Source: Isoetes taiwanensis
Lineage: Eukaryota; Streptophyta; Lycopodiopsida; Isoetales; Isoetaceae
Length of the DNA: 64,000 nt
Direction: 5' to 3'
Assembly: GCA_021234155.1 (NCBI GenBank)
Contig: JAJEKV010000049.1
Span: 8,530,036-8,594,035 of the forward strand
Made by a program: the position numbers and the translations under genes. Below are positions 45,608-57,612 of this stretch, one piece after another (position 1 is the stretch's first letter; each line of letters starts with the position of its first letter). The notes below the pieces were generated by a model. The model was not told the origin of the DNA, searched no databases, and saw only the letters and a list, made by a program, of their open reading frames with translations.

Positions 45608-46219
45608 TTGTCTTCCTATCCCAGGCGCCAGCTCAGCGCCCACCCATTCATGATGGAGGAACCCAAGCAAGTGTATAAGAGGATGCCTCGCTATACTAGA
45701 TGCTCCATAGCTTCCCCAATGGCCGAACTTTTGCCACGCCCAAACCCGTCAGCCGAAGAGGAAGCAAAAGCCGAAGGTTTATTGGAGCATTTTGCTAAGT
45801 GCTTCTTCGAAGGGGCTAAGATACCATACCCACTCTTTTGCTTTAATGAGCGCTTCATCTTCAAACTTAACGCCAACAGGGAGTCCTACACTGTAATTGA
45901 AGAAGAAGATGGTGTCCCAAATTACACACGGTTCTGTCCACTGGAAGGGGATGAGCAGGCTGAAGCAGATGCCATTCAGATGCAGGCCCATAAGATCATG
46001 CAAATGGCACAAGAGGCTGACCGGCAGTGGCTAGCAACCGATGACCCTGCTGCGCAAGCTCTAGGGTACCGCTATCTTGGTAATGGGATGTGTCTTTTTA
46101 ACGGTGGATCATTTACCATCCCACCTTTTTCTTATGAGGAGAAAAATAACCACATTATTTGGGAAGCCGGGCTACCCCCATATTTCACTGAAGGCTGTCG
46201 AGCAAGATATGCAGGCTAG
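45608..46219 (+). CDS. Giant Gypsy element ORF A (unknown function)
   Basis: The 203-residue ORF includes [40 protein letters not shown] and [21 protein letters not shown] recognise no domain; composition is soluble alpha/beta-like. It overlaps the next ORF by 143 bases in the +1 frame. The downstream ORF continues the same sense of text ([20 protein letters not shown]) with no initiator of its own near the join, so the two were probably one protein, separated by a frameshift mutation or by programmed frameshifting. ATG 45650 is an equally good start. Confidence 0.55.
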   Translation: MSSYPRRQLSAHPFMMEEPKQVYKRMPRYTRCSIASPMAELLPRPNPSAEEEAKAEGLLEHFAKCFFEGAKIPYPLFCFNERFIFKLNANRESYTVIEEEDGVPNYTRFCPLEGDEQAEADAIQMQAHKIMQMAQEADRQWLATDDPAAQALGYRYLGNGMCLFNGGSFTIPPFSYEEKNNHIIWEAGLPPYFTEGCRARYAG

Positions 46220-47015
46220 CCCTCCCCGATACCTTCTGGAGCTCAAACGAAGAACTGATGCTCGGATAGCCCGGGAAAAGCGAGCACAGGAGCAGGCAAC
46301 ACTCCAGGCACAATCACAGAGGGCAACTCATTTGGCGGAGGAGGCTGCCAAGCTTCAGGAAGATACCCTCCGTGCACAGCAAGTGGAACAGGAGCAAACT
46401 CGGAAACGGATGCAGGAGGAAGCAAAAAGGATAGCAAGGGAGGTAGCCGACTCAGTTAGGGAACGGCTTAGGAAAGAGCAGGAAGAACGAGACTTGTTGG
46501 ATAAACAAGACATGCCACCTCCAAATAATCCTCCGAGCCGCAGAAAGCGAAAGAGTACGGCCCATAAGTCGGGTGCTCAGTACAAGGCTCAATTCAAGGC
46601 TCGGGGCGGGGTCACTAAGGGTGCGGGAGACGATCAGCGGGATGAAACGATCCGAAGGGTGCGGCATCCAACGACCGCGGGGAAATCTATTCCCGGCGCT
46701 CCCTCACAACCTAAGAGGAGGCACCGGTATAAACCAGGCACATTGGCACTGAGAGAGATACGGAAGTATCAGAAGTCCACTGATTTCTTGCTTCGCAAAC
46801 TTCCTTTCCAACGCCTGGTTCGTGAGATCGCCCAAGAATATAAGATGGATCTCCGATTCCAGACACAAGCAGTTCTGGCACTACAAGAGGCGGCCGAGGC
46901 TTATTTGATGGCCCTCTTTGGGGACGCCAATTTATGTGCCATTCATGCTAAACGGGTCACCATAATGGTGAAAGATATTTAGTTAGCACGCCGGATCCGT
47001 GGGGAACGGCCATGA
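46077..47015 (+). pseudogene. Coiled-coil protein with C-terminal histone H3-like fold, inside the retrotransposon
   Basis: After an overlap with ORF A, residues about 45-145 form a charged coiled coil ([40 protein letters not shown]). A basic tail with H3-like spots follows ([12 protein letters not shown]), then HRYKPGT and the full histone fold at 46731-46979: [58 protein letters not shown] and [21 protein letters not shown] at 46980-46982 stands where H3 has Gln, after which LARRIRGERP completes the H3 C-terminus before TGA at 47013-47015. Differences from plant H3 include Pro-to-Val in IMVKD and Glu-to-Gly in LFGD. Loop 1 length is that of canonical or H3.3-type H3, not CENH3. Inferred role: chromatin association of element proteins. 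Confidence 0.8.
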
Positions 47016-47295
47016 TCATGGAGTACTGAAATCTGTATATAAAATTTTGTGTATCAATATGAATTGAGTTTTGACTCTTGATTTCGTATTCTGACAGTTC
47101 AATCTATTCTCTTATTATTAGTATTCAGGATTTTGGACAAAATAAAATAAAATAAAAATAATAATAAATTCTAAATATTTAGCTGGTGCCTCGAACTCCG
47201 TGCCTAAATATTTAAAAGTCAGATTCACTTTAGGATTTTCATTTTCTTCAGCCTCCCTTTTCGTTTTGCTCCTCCTTCTTTCTCTCTTCTTCGTC

Positions 47296-48544
47296 ATGGA
47301 CTATGCGGGACGTCTTGCCTGGTATATGGGAGGAGAGCAGTGGGATCCTCAGGTCCCCTACCCTCTTTTGGATCCCATGTTGCAGCGTCGCGTCGATCTT
47401 GTCGACAATATGCGTGCACACCCTCATTATAATGATTTCCTTGAGTTTTATAACAAGGAAATCTTACCGCAGGCGAAACTCTTGGGCGAGCCGCCTCAAC
47501 CTTATCTCCACAGGGACATCCTATGGTAGATGTTTGGGGATGACCACCATGGCGATGCCATACTCAGAGGCATTGTTCGACGTGCCAGGCATGCCCCCAT
47601 TCTTGACCTTGGATCTAATCAGATCTATTTTGAAGTTCAGTTTGCTCTCGCCCTACTCATGGACAGATATATTGAGAGTAGTGACACAACCTTAGAGCAA
47701 ACCAAGGCTCCACTACCCCAGGATCCTGAGGAGGATGAACAGATAAGCTATGCGGATTTCGCCAGGTGGAAGAAGCTAGCCGCAGAGAAGCCTTTACCCC
47801 GTAGTAAGGGCCAAGCGCTTATCGGATTGGGGTCATTTCCCACTATAAAGGTTGGAGATCAGGACTATTTGTTGCTTAGTGACATTCAATGGGCATACCA
47901 ACATGTTGCCAATAAGGGCAGGCAAAAGACGGCTCATCTTCTTTATGAGTTAGTCGAGTATTGCCAGGGTCAAGATGACTTCATGGATTACTCTAGACCT
48001 GTCTACCCGCCGGAGATACACCGGCTGCTCAATTATCATCCTCTTGATATTGAGCCCGTCAACACCTTGTTGTCGCTACTTCAACTAATGATCCAGGATG
48101 TACCTTCATCAGTTCCTGAATCGGCTTTCCACGATACAGCACCACATGTCCCTAACATCAATGATGTTATAGTCAAGATGGAAGACGACCCAACCACTGA
48201 GGATCTTTGTAATGAAGCTCAGTATGTCCAAGAAGAGACGGATCTCGTTAAGGAAGAGGAGTTGCTACCTAATTTTGAATCTGAGTTGGCTTCCTTAACC
48301 CATCCGAATGTCGAGGGGTTAAAGTGTCATATTACCCGATTCTTCTTATCAGCTTTTACAAGCGGGCAAGTACTCTTCTTTGCCAAAGCAATTGCACCAG
48401 AAGATGAGGCGGCTGTATGGGCACTTAGGGCACTTTCTACGACAGCCGGTCATAAGAAGTTACCCACCAACCTTGAGCAGGTCATCCTCGTCAATCGTGA
48501 TCTTGCAATTGCGGTGTTTGACCACGATATTGGCTCTTGGATGA
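47296..48544 (+). pseudogene. Giant Gypsy element ORF B, first part (interrupted by a 9.1-kb transposon)
   Basis: From ATG 47296 (MDYAGRLAWYMGGEQWDPQV) the frame is open to 48544 except for one TAG at 47527-47529 (HRDILW*MFGDD). It contains DFARWKKLAAEKPLPRSKGQ, QWAYQHVANKGRQKTAHLLY and an acidic stretch (VIVKMEDDPTTEDLCNEAQY). I recognise no family. At ATGA (48541-48544) a DNA transposon enters; the frame resumes after the second ATGA at 57637. Upstream, CATTTTCTTCAG at about 47240-47251 could be an intron acceptor. Confidence 0.6.
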
Positions 48545-48568
48545 GGGTAAAAGAAAGCTAGGGTGTCT
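48545..48568 (+). repeat. Left TIR of the 9.1-kb transposon
   Basis: 24 bp identical to the reverse complement of 57613-57636; preceded by ATGA. Confidence 0.95.
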
Positions 48569-48858
48569 TACATTTGGCCAAATGTAGAGTAAGAGATGTA
48601 TCACATTTCAAATACATAACCGTTTTTTCAGTATGTACATAATAGCTATATTATGGAATCTTTTTTTTCGGAACTACTTGCCACGTCAATTAAAACGCAA
48701 TCATGAAGCAGATTTCAATTCCCGCCGCTGTAACCACTCCAAGAAACGCCTGAACGTTAGGAGAATTTCCCACTTTCTGGCTAAAACTTCGCCCAGCTCC
48801 AGGATTTCCCTCCTTCTTGCCAGAATTCCTCCAGCTAACCCTAAACCACGCAAGAACC

Positions 48859-51800
48859 ATGATGAACAACGAAGGAACAGAAATGGCGCAAGAAGATTGC
48901 AATATCGGGAATGTGACAAAGAAAATGAAGCGTAAGATTGATGAAATTTGTAAATTTATATATGATCAGGTTCAAGATTTACGTCCTGTGCAAAGGAGAG
49001 CTTTAGCAGTGAAAACTGTTCGGGATGAAAGGCTGCACTTCTTTTTTGAACCTGCCATTGGAAATCCAGCTAAAAGCAATTCTGAAGGATACTATGCTAA
49101 AAAATATCCGTGAAGGTCTGCAGGAAGTGAAAAGAGCAAATAGCAATGATAAATTAGCAGCTAAGCATTCCCTGTTATCAATGATTGTTGGTGAGAATGG
49201 AAAACTCAGGCAAAAAGGAGTAGCCTCCAGAATTCTTCAAGTGCAAGCAAGAAACCTCACAAAAGCTGCAATTAGAAGAAAGCGGATGTCATTATCAGGT
49301 GCTAATATGTGGGCACTGGCAGGAAGGCAACCCAGGGCAGACATGCTTCCGGAATCAACCAAACAGTTGGTAAATGAGTTTTGGTTACCCCACACAAAAA
49401 CTTCTCCAAAGTACAGGGATGTAAGGAAGAAAAGGACACTTCCAATCCAGTTTTTGGACATGCCCCAGGTCAGTTTTAAGTCTTTTAATCCTCTTTCTTG
49501 CAAGCTTGATAGAAGCTAGCTTATGTGCATCCTGGATAAGTTTAGTAATCCTATTTGCATTCCATGTAAGGGATGTATCTGATATACATTGTAGTACATC
49601 CAACTACAATAATTATATTTTTACACTTGGAGGTACTGAATGAGCTATGTTTAACAAGAAAAGTACTTGGATGTACTTCCAGTTACATCCAATGTGGCAT
49701 AAGGCAGAAAATGTGTTGAAAGTCAGGCTGTGTTATTATAGTCTTGCTTTTTGTAGTTCCCAAGTACATTATAGTACATTTTAAGCCTTTCTGATCTCAA
49801 GATAGTCTTTAAAGATAGGGTGATACATAAAAGTATTTAAATGTACTTCCTTCCATAAGAAAAGTATGAAATACATACATCTGTAATACAGTGATACTGT
49901 CTGTGACCTGGTTACATATTGAGTTTTTTTATGTACATCTGGAACTCTTTGGAGTACATTATTTATACATTTGTACATATCATGTACATGGTATGTATGA
50001 TGGTGTGGTATAGTAGTTGAATGTATATCAAATCATGATCCGAAAAGCCATAGAACTAATGCAATGTCTCGCAACATCTTTGAATTAAGTAAGTAGTTCT
50101 AATTTATATCTTACTTATACATGCCATTTTTTTCCTTGCAAAGTGAATTGTATGAGATGTTCAAAGATGAACATCCTGAAGTGAAGATTAGCATCAGAAA
50201 GTTCGAGCTGCTTAAGCCTACGTGTGTGAGAAGGTTGAAAGAGAGGAACACATGCTGCTGCGTGAAGCATGAACAAGCTGATCTATACAGGAAAGCTTTT
50301 AGCGTCCTGAGGAGCAAATTTCATGCCAACTGTACATGTTCTTGTGGTGTTTGTGCAGCAGATGAGAACAATGGCGTCTGCCAAGCTCCTTCTAAAACAT
50401 TTCAAAATGTTGGTGCTATGTGGAGAGCTACGGTCTGTGATAAGGAAGGCGAAGAGTGGCATAGTTTGGACTGTGTGAAGGGAGAGTGCCAGAACTGTGG
50501 CACTGAAAATATTCAAATCTGTCCTAAGGAGAAAGAGTCGCAGAATGAGAACATTGAATGGCAAGTTTACAAGTACGTGAACGAACCTTCCAAAGCTGGC
50601 ACTTCAAGGAGGTTGAAGCTTGTTACTGAAAGCGGGACTCCGTGTACATTGCTTGACAAGATGTTTCAAAGACCCTTACAAAGTTCACTATTCACAACTT
50701 TTCAGCAAGTTGGCAGAGCAAACAATTCAGGAAATCAGTGCAAAATTTGAGGGATGATTCTGTTTTGTCAGTAATGGACTTTGCAGAGAACTACACTTTG
50801 CAGCCATTCAGGGAAGTTCAGTCCGAGCATTGGAACAATGACCAGATAACTATTCTGGTGCATATAACCATGATGAAAGTCAATGACGAGCTGAAAAAAA
50901 AACTTCATTTGTATGTTTCCGATGTTATGAAGCATGATGCTTTCTTTGTTCAGGCTGCACTCAAGAAGCACCATATTTGGATGATGCAAAAAGGTTTTGG
51001 CCACATCAAATACCATGTCATGTGGTCTGATGGGTGTGCTGCTCAGTTTAAGTGTTCTCGAGCCTTTTATTTGAATGTGGCCCAATATTATAACAGGTAT
51101 AAAATTAGGATGCAGTGGAATTATTTTGGCTCGTGGCCATGGAAAAGGAGAACATGGTGGGCGTGCTTTTGGAGAAAAGGTTCCTAGCGCATTTGAGCAA
51201 AGGAAAGAGAATGGTGTTCGATTTTGGTGCCAACTCGCTTCCACTTTGTTTGAGACAAAAGAAGTGCAAAATGGACAGAGTCATATGGGAGGTGATGGCG
51301 TAAGACATTAACAGGGGACCCTCGCTCAGATTGTGAGACATTGCCCGGTACTCTAGCTATACATTGTGTGTCATATTAATCCAAATTGACCCAACACTTG
51401 TCATGTATAGATCCCCATCATGTTTTTGCAATGGTTGCTTGAATTTCAGATGGGGAGAATGTGAGAATCTCGAGCATTGTGGTGCATGGAAGTCGCACAA
51501 ATCGGAGCCTAGTTCGCCCAAAGTCGACGAACAAGAAGAGCTAGTTGGTTTTATGCACCGATGAGCAAGAACTATCCGATGTACTCCAAATTGGAGACAT
51601 ATTTGCATCTTTGCTGCCCCAGGGAATCATGAAAATGTTCCATACTTCGTCCTCCTATGCGTGAAGGAGATGAAAATTCTTCAGGAAGATGTGATTGACG
51701 ACTATGGAAATAGAATGCTGGCTGGTGACAGGGTTATAGTTGGTCATTACTATCAACTGCTACAAGGCATAAAGCACAAGTACAAGTTGCCGGATGACAA

Positions 51801-51870
51801 AATAGTATTGGTACCAAATTTAATCAGAATTGAGCAAAGTTCACGATGCAAAGAGTCAAGCATAAGTTGA
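48859..51870 (+). pseudogene. DDE-type transposase-like gene with Cys-rich regions, frameshifted
   Basis: The N-terminal exon (48859-49468) includes KKMKRKIDEICKFIYDQVQD and FWLPHTKTSPKYRDVRKKR, ending at CCCCAG|GTCAGT. After an intron of about 670 bp, 50145 on gives EMFKDEHPEVKISIRKFELL, CCCVKHEQADLY and the Cys-rich CTCSCGVC..C. Then come candidate catalytic phrases: VMDFAENYTLQPF (D), HYV/SDVMKHDAF, VMWSDGCAAQFKCSRAFY (D), and GHGKGEHGG in another frame. A C-terminal Cys cluster (CFCNGCLNFRWGECENLEHC) and LLQEDV-like tail (to 51870) follow. I know this pattern from unnamed proteins of mosses and invertebrates but no superfamily name. Frameshifts near 49060, 50690 and 51135, plus stops, inactivate it. 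Confidence 0.7.
49560..50010. repeat. GTACAT/TACATC-rich intron segment
   Basis: The transposase intron is enriched in GTACAT, TACATC and GTACTT words (a dozen or more). A similar enrichment occurs at 55640-56040 in the minus-strand gene, roughly 1.0-1.6 kb from the opposite end. Confidence 0.55.
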
Positions 51871-52000
51871 AGGGGGCACGTCGAATATATATCATCACAG
51901 AGGTGCATGACATGCTTATATCAAGCCTACCTGAGATTGTTGAGTGCACATGACTAAGTTCTGTACAAAGGAACTTTCATATTTGCCATCATCTTCTGTT

Positions 52001-52547
52001 ATGTTGAGAAAACTAGTCGATTGCTGTAAGTTTTTTTGTTATTTACTTATTTTTAATCAAGTGCATTTTGATACTTCAATTTCAAGATCACGTATATCTT
52101 CTCGACCAAGCAAAATGTATATCGAAAAGTACAAAATGTTTATCAATTGTTGCATGAAGAAGTTAAACTAGTCTATGTTATGTTGAGAAAACTAGTCGAT
52201 TGCTGCAAGTTTTTTCTTATTTACTTATTTTTTAATCTGATGTGCATTTTGATACTTAAATTTCAAGATCACACAATATCTTCTCGCTTCCAAGCACAAT
52301 GTATATCGAAAAGTACAAAATGTTTATCAATTGTTGCATGAAGAAGTTAAACTAGTCTCAGGTTATGTTGAGAAAACTAGTCGATTGCTGCAAGTTTTTT
52401 CTTATTTACTTATTTTTTAACTGAAGTGCATTTTGATACTTAAATTTCAAAGATCACACAATATCTTCTCGCTTTCCAAGCACAATGTATATCGTAAAGT
52501 ACAAAATGTTCATCAATTGTTGCATGAAGAAGTTAAACTAGTCTCAG
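52001..52547. repeat. Triplicate tandem repeat, about 180-bp unit
   Basis: ATGTTGAGAAAACTAGTCGA starts units at 52001, 52180 and 52364; each ends AAGAAGTTAAACTAGTCT. Units differ by small indels. It sits between the transposase 3' end and the 3' end of the convergent protease gene. Confidence 0.9.
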
Positions 52548-52849
52548 TGAACTTGTTCTCTGTTATAATGGATATCAATAGCTTTTCTTTTGATTCATGA
52601 AACAAAGCGTAAAAGTGGAACATGTATGGAGACAAAAACTCTTGTATTACATATCACAAGATATACAACCCGGTCATATCATATATGATGCCAATATATA
52701 CAAGTCCGTTGTTCATGTTTTATATTAACATTAATTTACATTCAAAATCTGGTCACAAACCGATGTGAAGCCAAGACATACTATTCAAATGTTTTTAATA
52801 TGTTACTTTCTTGCAGCTTGTCCATAGCCCGACATGCCATCTCTCGTCC

Positions 52850-55800
52850 CCTCAGAGTCCTCTCCTCGAAAGCATTTGCCTCCAAACAAATGTTGTTAGT
52901 ACATCTGATGGATTATGTAAAAGGATTCTCGCTTCACATACCAAGCAGTGTCCGGTGCTATCAACAAACCCTCTAGCCATGGTTTCGTAAGTGTCAAGAG
53001 ACCTCGTGTCTTCAACATCACTTTCCCGCCATGAAGGTGGGCATATGCAATTTTCGTTGGGATTGAAGAGCATCTTGTACTCTGAGTCGCCTACTATTAG
53101 TGTGTTGTCATTATTCCTGCCCGATACTTCTCGTATATAAACTCAATTGGCTTCAGATACAAAGGTTTATCTTCACTTGTCGCAATCCGAAAGGCAGCTC
53201 TAAACAAAGGGCTTCCATCAAAGGTGAACCTTAAGTCCCTTTATCTCAAGGCCATTGTGAAGATTTTATCCACTACTCTTGATAGGTTCCATGGAGCTAT
53301 TGATGACCATATTCCTACTTCAAAGTGTTCAAATACAAATTCCGTGAATTGCCTAGGTGGGGCCTTAAAAACAACACTTTCTTGCCTATTATGTCATAAT
53401 TTCCAACTAGTCGATCATCCGATACCAAAGTCCTATGTATTTGTTTTGCAAAACATTATTGATATCAAACACTATCAACCTTTTCTCAGACACCTGATGT
53501 GAAAGAACATGCAATTTATCAATAAAGTATGGTGGAGTTGAATAAAAAGAGATTGTATTCAAATTCAATGAAAAAAATGTATTTTATAATCAAATAGTGT
53601 TTAGCATTGACAATAAGAGGTCAAGCTACAGCCACATTTATTAGTACCGGTGGTCTAATAGGTTTGGGTGCGATTTGAATGTGGTCTAACTCCTGAGTAG
53701 TGCTCGGGTGAGAACATCAATGACGATCGATGCATACTTTGTCAAGAACCGCCGGGTAATCTGCAAATGTGACAACAATACTTACATAATAAGTATTAAA
53801 AACCATTTGTTTGCAAGACAAAAGAAGTGAGACACTCACATTGGTAGTTTTACCACACACGATTGTGTCTACAAACTTCTGCATATAAGCTGCAACATAG
53901 AGGCCACATGAATCCCCATCTTTCTCATTGTGGACACTTATGAATCTTCACAACTGGTGAAGGATTTTGTCCATGCTTCAAAAAAGTGGGACACTCGACA
54001 CAACCGCGTGCCATAGTGAGGATATGGAGCCTGCAAAAGACCAGATCTATTTTGTAGCAAATGAATGAAAGAAGCTGCTAACATGGTATCCAATCTACTC
54101 AATATTAATAAAAGGAGATGTGAAATACAAAATATCTCTTAAGTGCAAGCATGTCAACGCCAATGTCCCTCGCAGAATTGAAGATCCGAATGTTGATGGT
54201 GTTCTTACTCTTAGTAAGTGCCATGTTGAAGATGGCCAAAGTGTGATGTTCAAGAACTCTACATAGCATTGGAATCATGATCCATCCGACTTCAGCCAAT
54301 TTATCCCCTCGTAAGAGCTACCTTTACAATATCTCTTCCACGCCGAGGTCGCCATAGATTTATCTTTTTCGCTTGCCTTGGCCCATGCTGCAAAAATTCC
54401 ATGAAGTCGTCCGGTGGGAAGAACCAGACGCCGGCCTTCTTATCATCCGGAACACGAGTCTGCGGTACCTATAACAAGTTGAAAAGGATACAATTACTAA
54501 CTTGACTTACACATACAAATGAACAAGTTCAAAGTCCAAGACTGCATACATATCCACATGCCGGGTTGGAAAATTTTCCCACATCCATGTCCAAAGACAT
54601 CTTGTTCAAATAAATAACACTCCATTTCGTGGCAAAGATCCCGGGAAAATCCTTGCCTTCTTGAGCTTCATCATTCGGGTTCAAAGAAGGCATCGTATGG
54701 CCTCAGTATTCGTAATCGCAGCCTGGGTTCAATGACCGGTAGACATTTACACAAATCATCTACATTCGCCTACTACTATCCATATTATTTTAAAGTTTTT
54801 AACTTGGATACTAGATGTAGAAAAAATGTAAGAAATGTAGATCAAGTTACCTCAGAGATCATTCTTCCGCTTTCACTGACATCGTTTTCTGAGTCGGTAT
54901 CCATTTCCTTCCCTACTTTTTTGGTTTCCTCACTCATTCTTATTAGGTCCGAATCCTCGCCCGCAACCTCTTCTCGATTTCTCATTGTCGAATTTCAGCG
55001 CCCTTTGCTATGTCGTCAAGCAAGTTTTGACACAAACTTAAAAGTATCCCCGCTCTACATCTTGATGCTCTAATATTCCTCTTCATTAGGACCTCAGAAA
55101 CATAGGATGTCATGGATTTCTCAAATTGCCGTCAGACAATCAAATAAAATGCTTTCTTACCCGCTTCTACTACTTCAATTATCTTCTTCTCGTGGCTTTT
55201 TAGGCGTGGAGTTCTTCTTTGAGTCACATCTTCTCGCCGCGCCTTTACTTTTGAAGATGTGGCCTTAGCCTCGCCCCTCAAATCTCTCGAAGTTCCCGCC
55301 ATAATCTGAATGTCACCATGCACTGGACACAAGTGCCAGCCTCCTCAACCTCAGATCACCGCAGAATAGTGATTTTGCTTTTTCCTTCAATCAACGCTTT
55401 CTTTCCCTCGGCTACATCTTGCACCTCAATTTTCTTTGGAACCTCCAAAAAACCGGAAAACCGAACCAAGAATAAGAAATTGCTTCCTCCGACACAATGC
55501 AAATAGAATTTGAAAACAAGCGCACCGATCCGTGGTGTAATTTCTGCTCGAGTTTTTTTTGGCACTTTGAAGCTCGAAAATAAATCACATAACAATCGAT
55601 ATCGGGCCTCAAACTAATCGGGTCTCTAACTGCTTGTACATATCAATAGTCAGACATATTACTAGAACTGATCTACATTGAAGTACTTTGAGTACATACA
55701 TATGTAAACAGCTATTTATCCGGATGGAATGTACATATAATGTACATGAATGTGCTTCAATGTATGCACATGTACACATCGACAAAATTACATAAAATAC

Positions 55801-57305
55801 CTCTAAATGTTCTCGCCACAAAACTCAAGACACAACTCCTAATTTTATGTATTTAAGTTCTACATTTAGGACCCTACTCGTGGAATGTACAACATGTATG
55901 TAAGAAACACATATATGTATGACATGCAAGCCAAGGAACTATAAGTATAAAATAACCAAGACACACTCCTACATGTCTGTAGCAAAACCTTAAGTGCAAA
56001 AATCTACATGTAAATGGATTCTACATGTAAATGGATTCTACATTGCGGTAATCCCGGTGCAGCAAATTGAACATAAATCATGAAATATCGCTTACCCCAT
56101 TAATACACACCCAAGGTCTTTGAAATGTTATCGTCCCCATTTGCATGCTCTTGGGCGTAATAGTCCAAAGAAAATAGAATATGAGAAATGTAAGATATGA
56201 AATGAATGCTCGCATGGAGCAACTAGGATAGGTTCATTATTAGCAAAGCCATTACTGCAAAAAACACACATCCATGCACGATATGAATTTTTCTTCAGCC
56301 GGAGAGATCACTAAGCTTGTTTTGGGTTGAAGGAGAATCGCCGCGAAATGCATCATGTACTTATGCATATCATCAAGCCGTCCTACAAGACTCAAACCCG
56401 AACTTTGTGGGCCTCCTCAAGTTCTCAAGAATCCTCTTTTCACATAACTCCTTCTCCCGAATGGCTTTCTCCAATGGCTCCTGAATTCTCTTCAAAGATT
56501 TCTTCCTTCCCCGCTTTCTATCCCTCATCAAAAGGTCAACCTCCTGCCGCAGGTCTTGATGTCTCTCTTATTCTCGCTTAGCGTCGCCGAGAACACTTGT
56601 ATCATGTATAGGTCCTCTTCATGTGCATCCTTTCTTCCCCGAAATCTTATTTATATTGTCACGTAATTACTGTGCGCTGGATTTTCAGTTCTTCAACCTT
56701 GGATGTGCTTTGCTAATTAACTCTCCATGACACTGCCAGCAACAGAGTTTACGCAAATTCAAGCTCTTCCTTAAGGTAAAATCCTTGCTGAAATTTAGGA
56801 ACCTTGGATGTGGATTTAGAGGTCCCAATTTCTTCAGAATGAATAAAGATTCTTTTGCCCCTCCCTTTGCCAAATCTTTGGCCAAAACTTTAAAAGTATC
56901 CCAATCTACTTTTTTACCTGTCAATTGAAGGGCAAATGCACGAGCAAAGTACTCAGGTACATGGCGATTTGTGACCTCCCGCTTACCAAAAACAATTTCA
57001 TAATGTTTGTAGAAGTTCTCTCGCCACTGCTTCTTCACGCTAGATTCTTTGAACCCCGTGATGTCTTTGGGCCCCCACTGCTCGTCCATTATCTGTTGTA
57101 AATCTGGAAAAATTTCATCTGCATTGACACATCTTACATGCTTTGCTTCCACAACAGCGGGTTCTTCACAAATAAGTCTTCTTTTTGGCCCTGGTTCCTC
57201 AGAAGTTTGAACCTTCCTCTTGTTTTTTTCGGCTTTCTTGCTAGAATCGGCTATTTTCAAATTTTTGTTTAATCTGGGTGACTTCCGGGAGGCAAAGGCG
57301 TCCAT
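52850..57305 (-). CDS. Ulp1 (C48)-like protease gene of the 9.1-kb transposon, multi-exon
   Basis: The first exon starts at ATG 57305 (MDAFASRKSPRLNKNLKIAD, basic and NLS-like) and reads to about 56690 (EQWGPKDITGFKESSVKKQW, VFGKREVTNRHVPEYFARAF). Further exon-like frames are a charged coiled coil (56420-56580), basic segments (55132-55595), and an acidic linker at 54840-54990 (KKVGKEMDTDSENDVSESGR, with a following GT donor). Protease-like sequence at 54480-54300 (KKAGVWFFPPDDFMEFLQHG) and 54299-54105 (GWIMIPMLCRVLEHHTLAIF; catalytic His; IFNSA, with Asn at the Asp position) follows. The exon at 53938-53840 holds the Cys motif DGDSCGLYVAAYMQKFV. C48 proteases remove SUMO-like proteins. Exon borders are approximate; Asp-to-Asn may mean loss of activity. 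Confidence 0.65.
55640..56045. repeat. GTACAT-rich segment, right half
   Basis: ACATGTA, GTACATA and TGTACAT words are concentrated here, within an apparent intron of the protease gene; compare 49560-50010. Confidence 0.5.
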
Positions 57306-57612
57306 TGCTTGGATTTGGGCAAGGATTTCGAGGAAGAAGAATAGTTACAGTCGAATTACTTCGTTGATCACTCACAAACACAAAAAATTGGAACGGCGGC
57401 AAATTTTTTTCCTAAACAGGAAACACTTCGCAATCTCCCTCCGAAAAATTGCAATGAAGGTCCGTTCTGGTTGCCACTGCCACTCATAATTTTGAATTGC
57501 TGACGTGGCTACTCCTAATCATTACATATCCCAACTAACTAAAATTCAAAAAAATAACAAAAACGGGTGCCTACATGCCCTACATTATACATAATGTAAG
57601 GGCATTTTTTTT

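Noticed and set aside
46731-47015. Reading the H3-like domain as a centromeric CENH3 gene
   Set aside because: Loop 1 and the C-terminus are of canonical/H3.3 type, and the domain lies in a retrotransposon ORF with a coiled coil rather than in a host gene.
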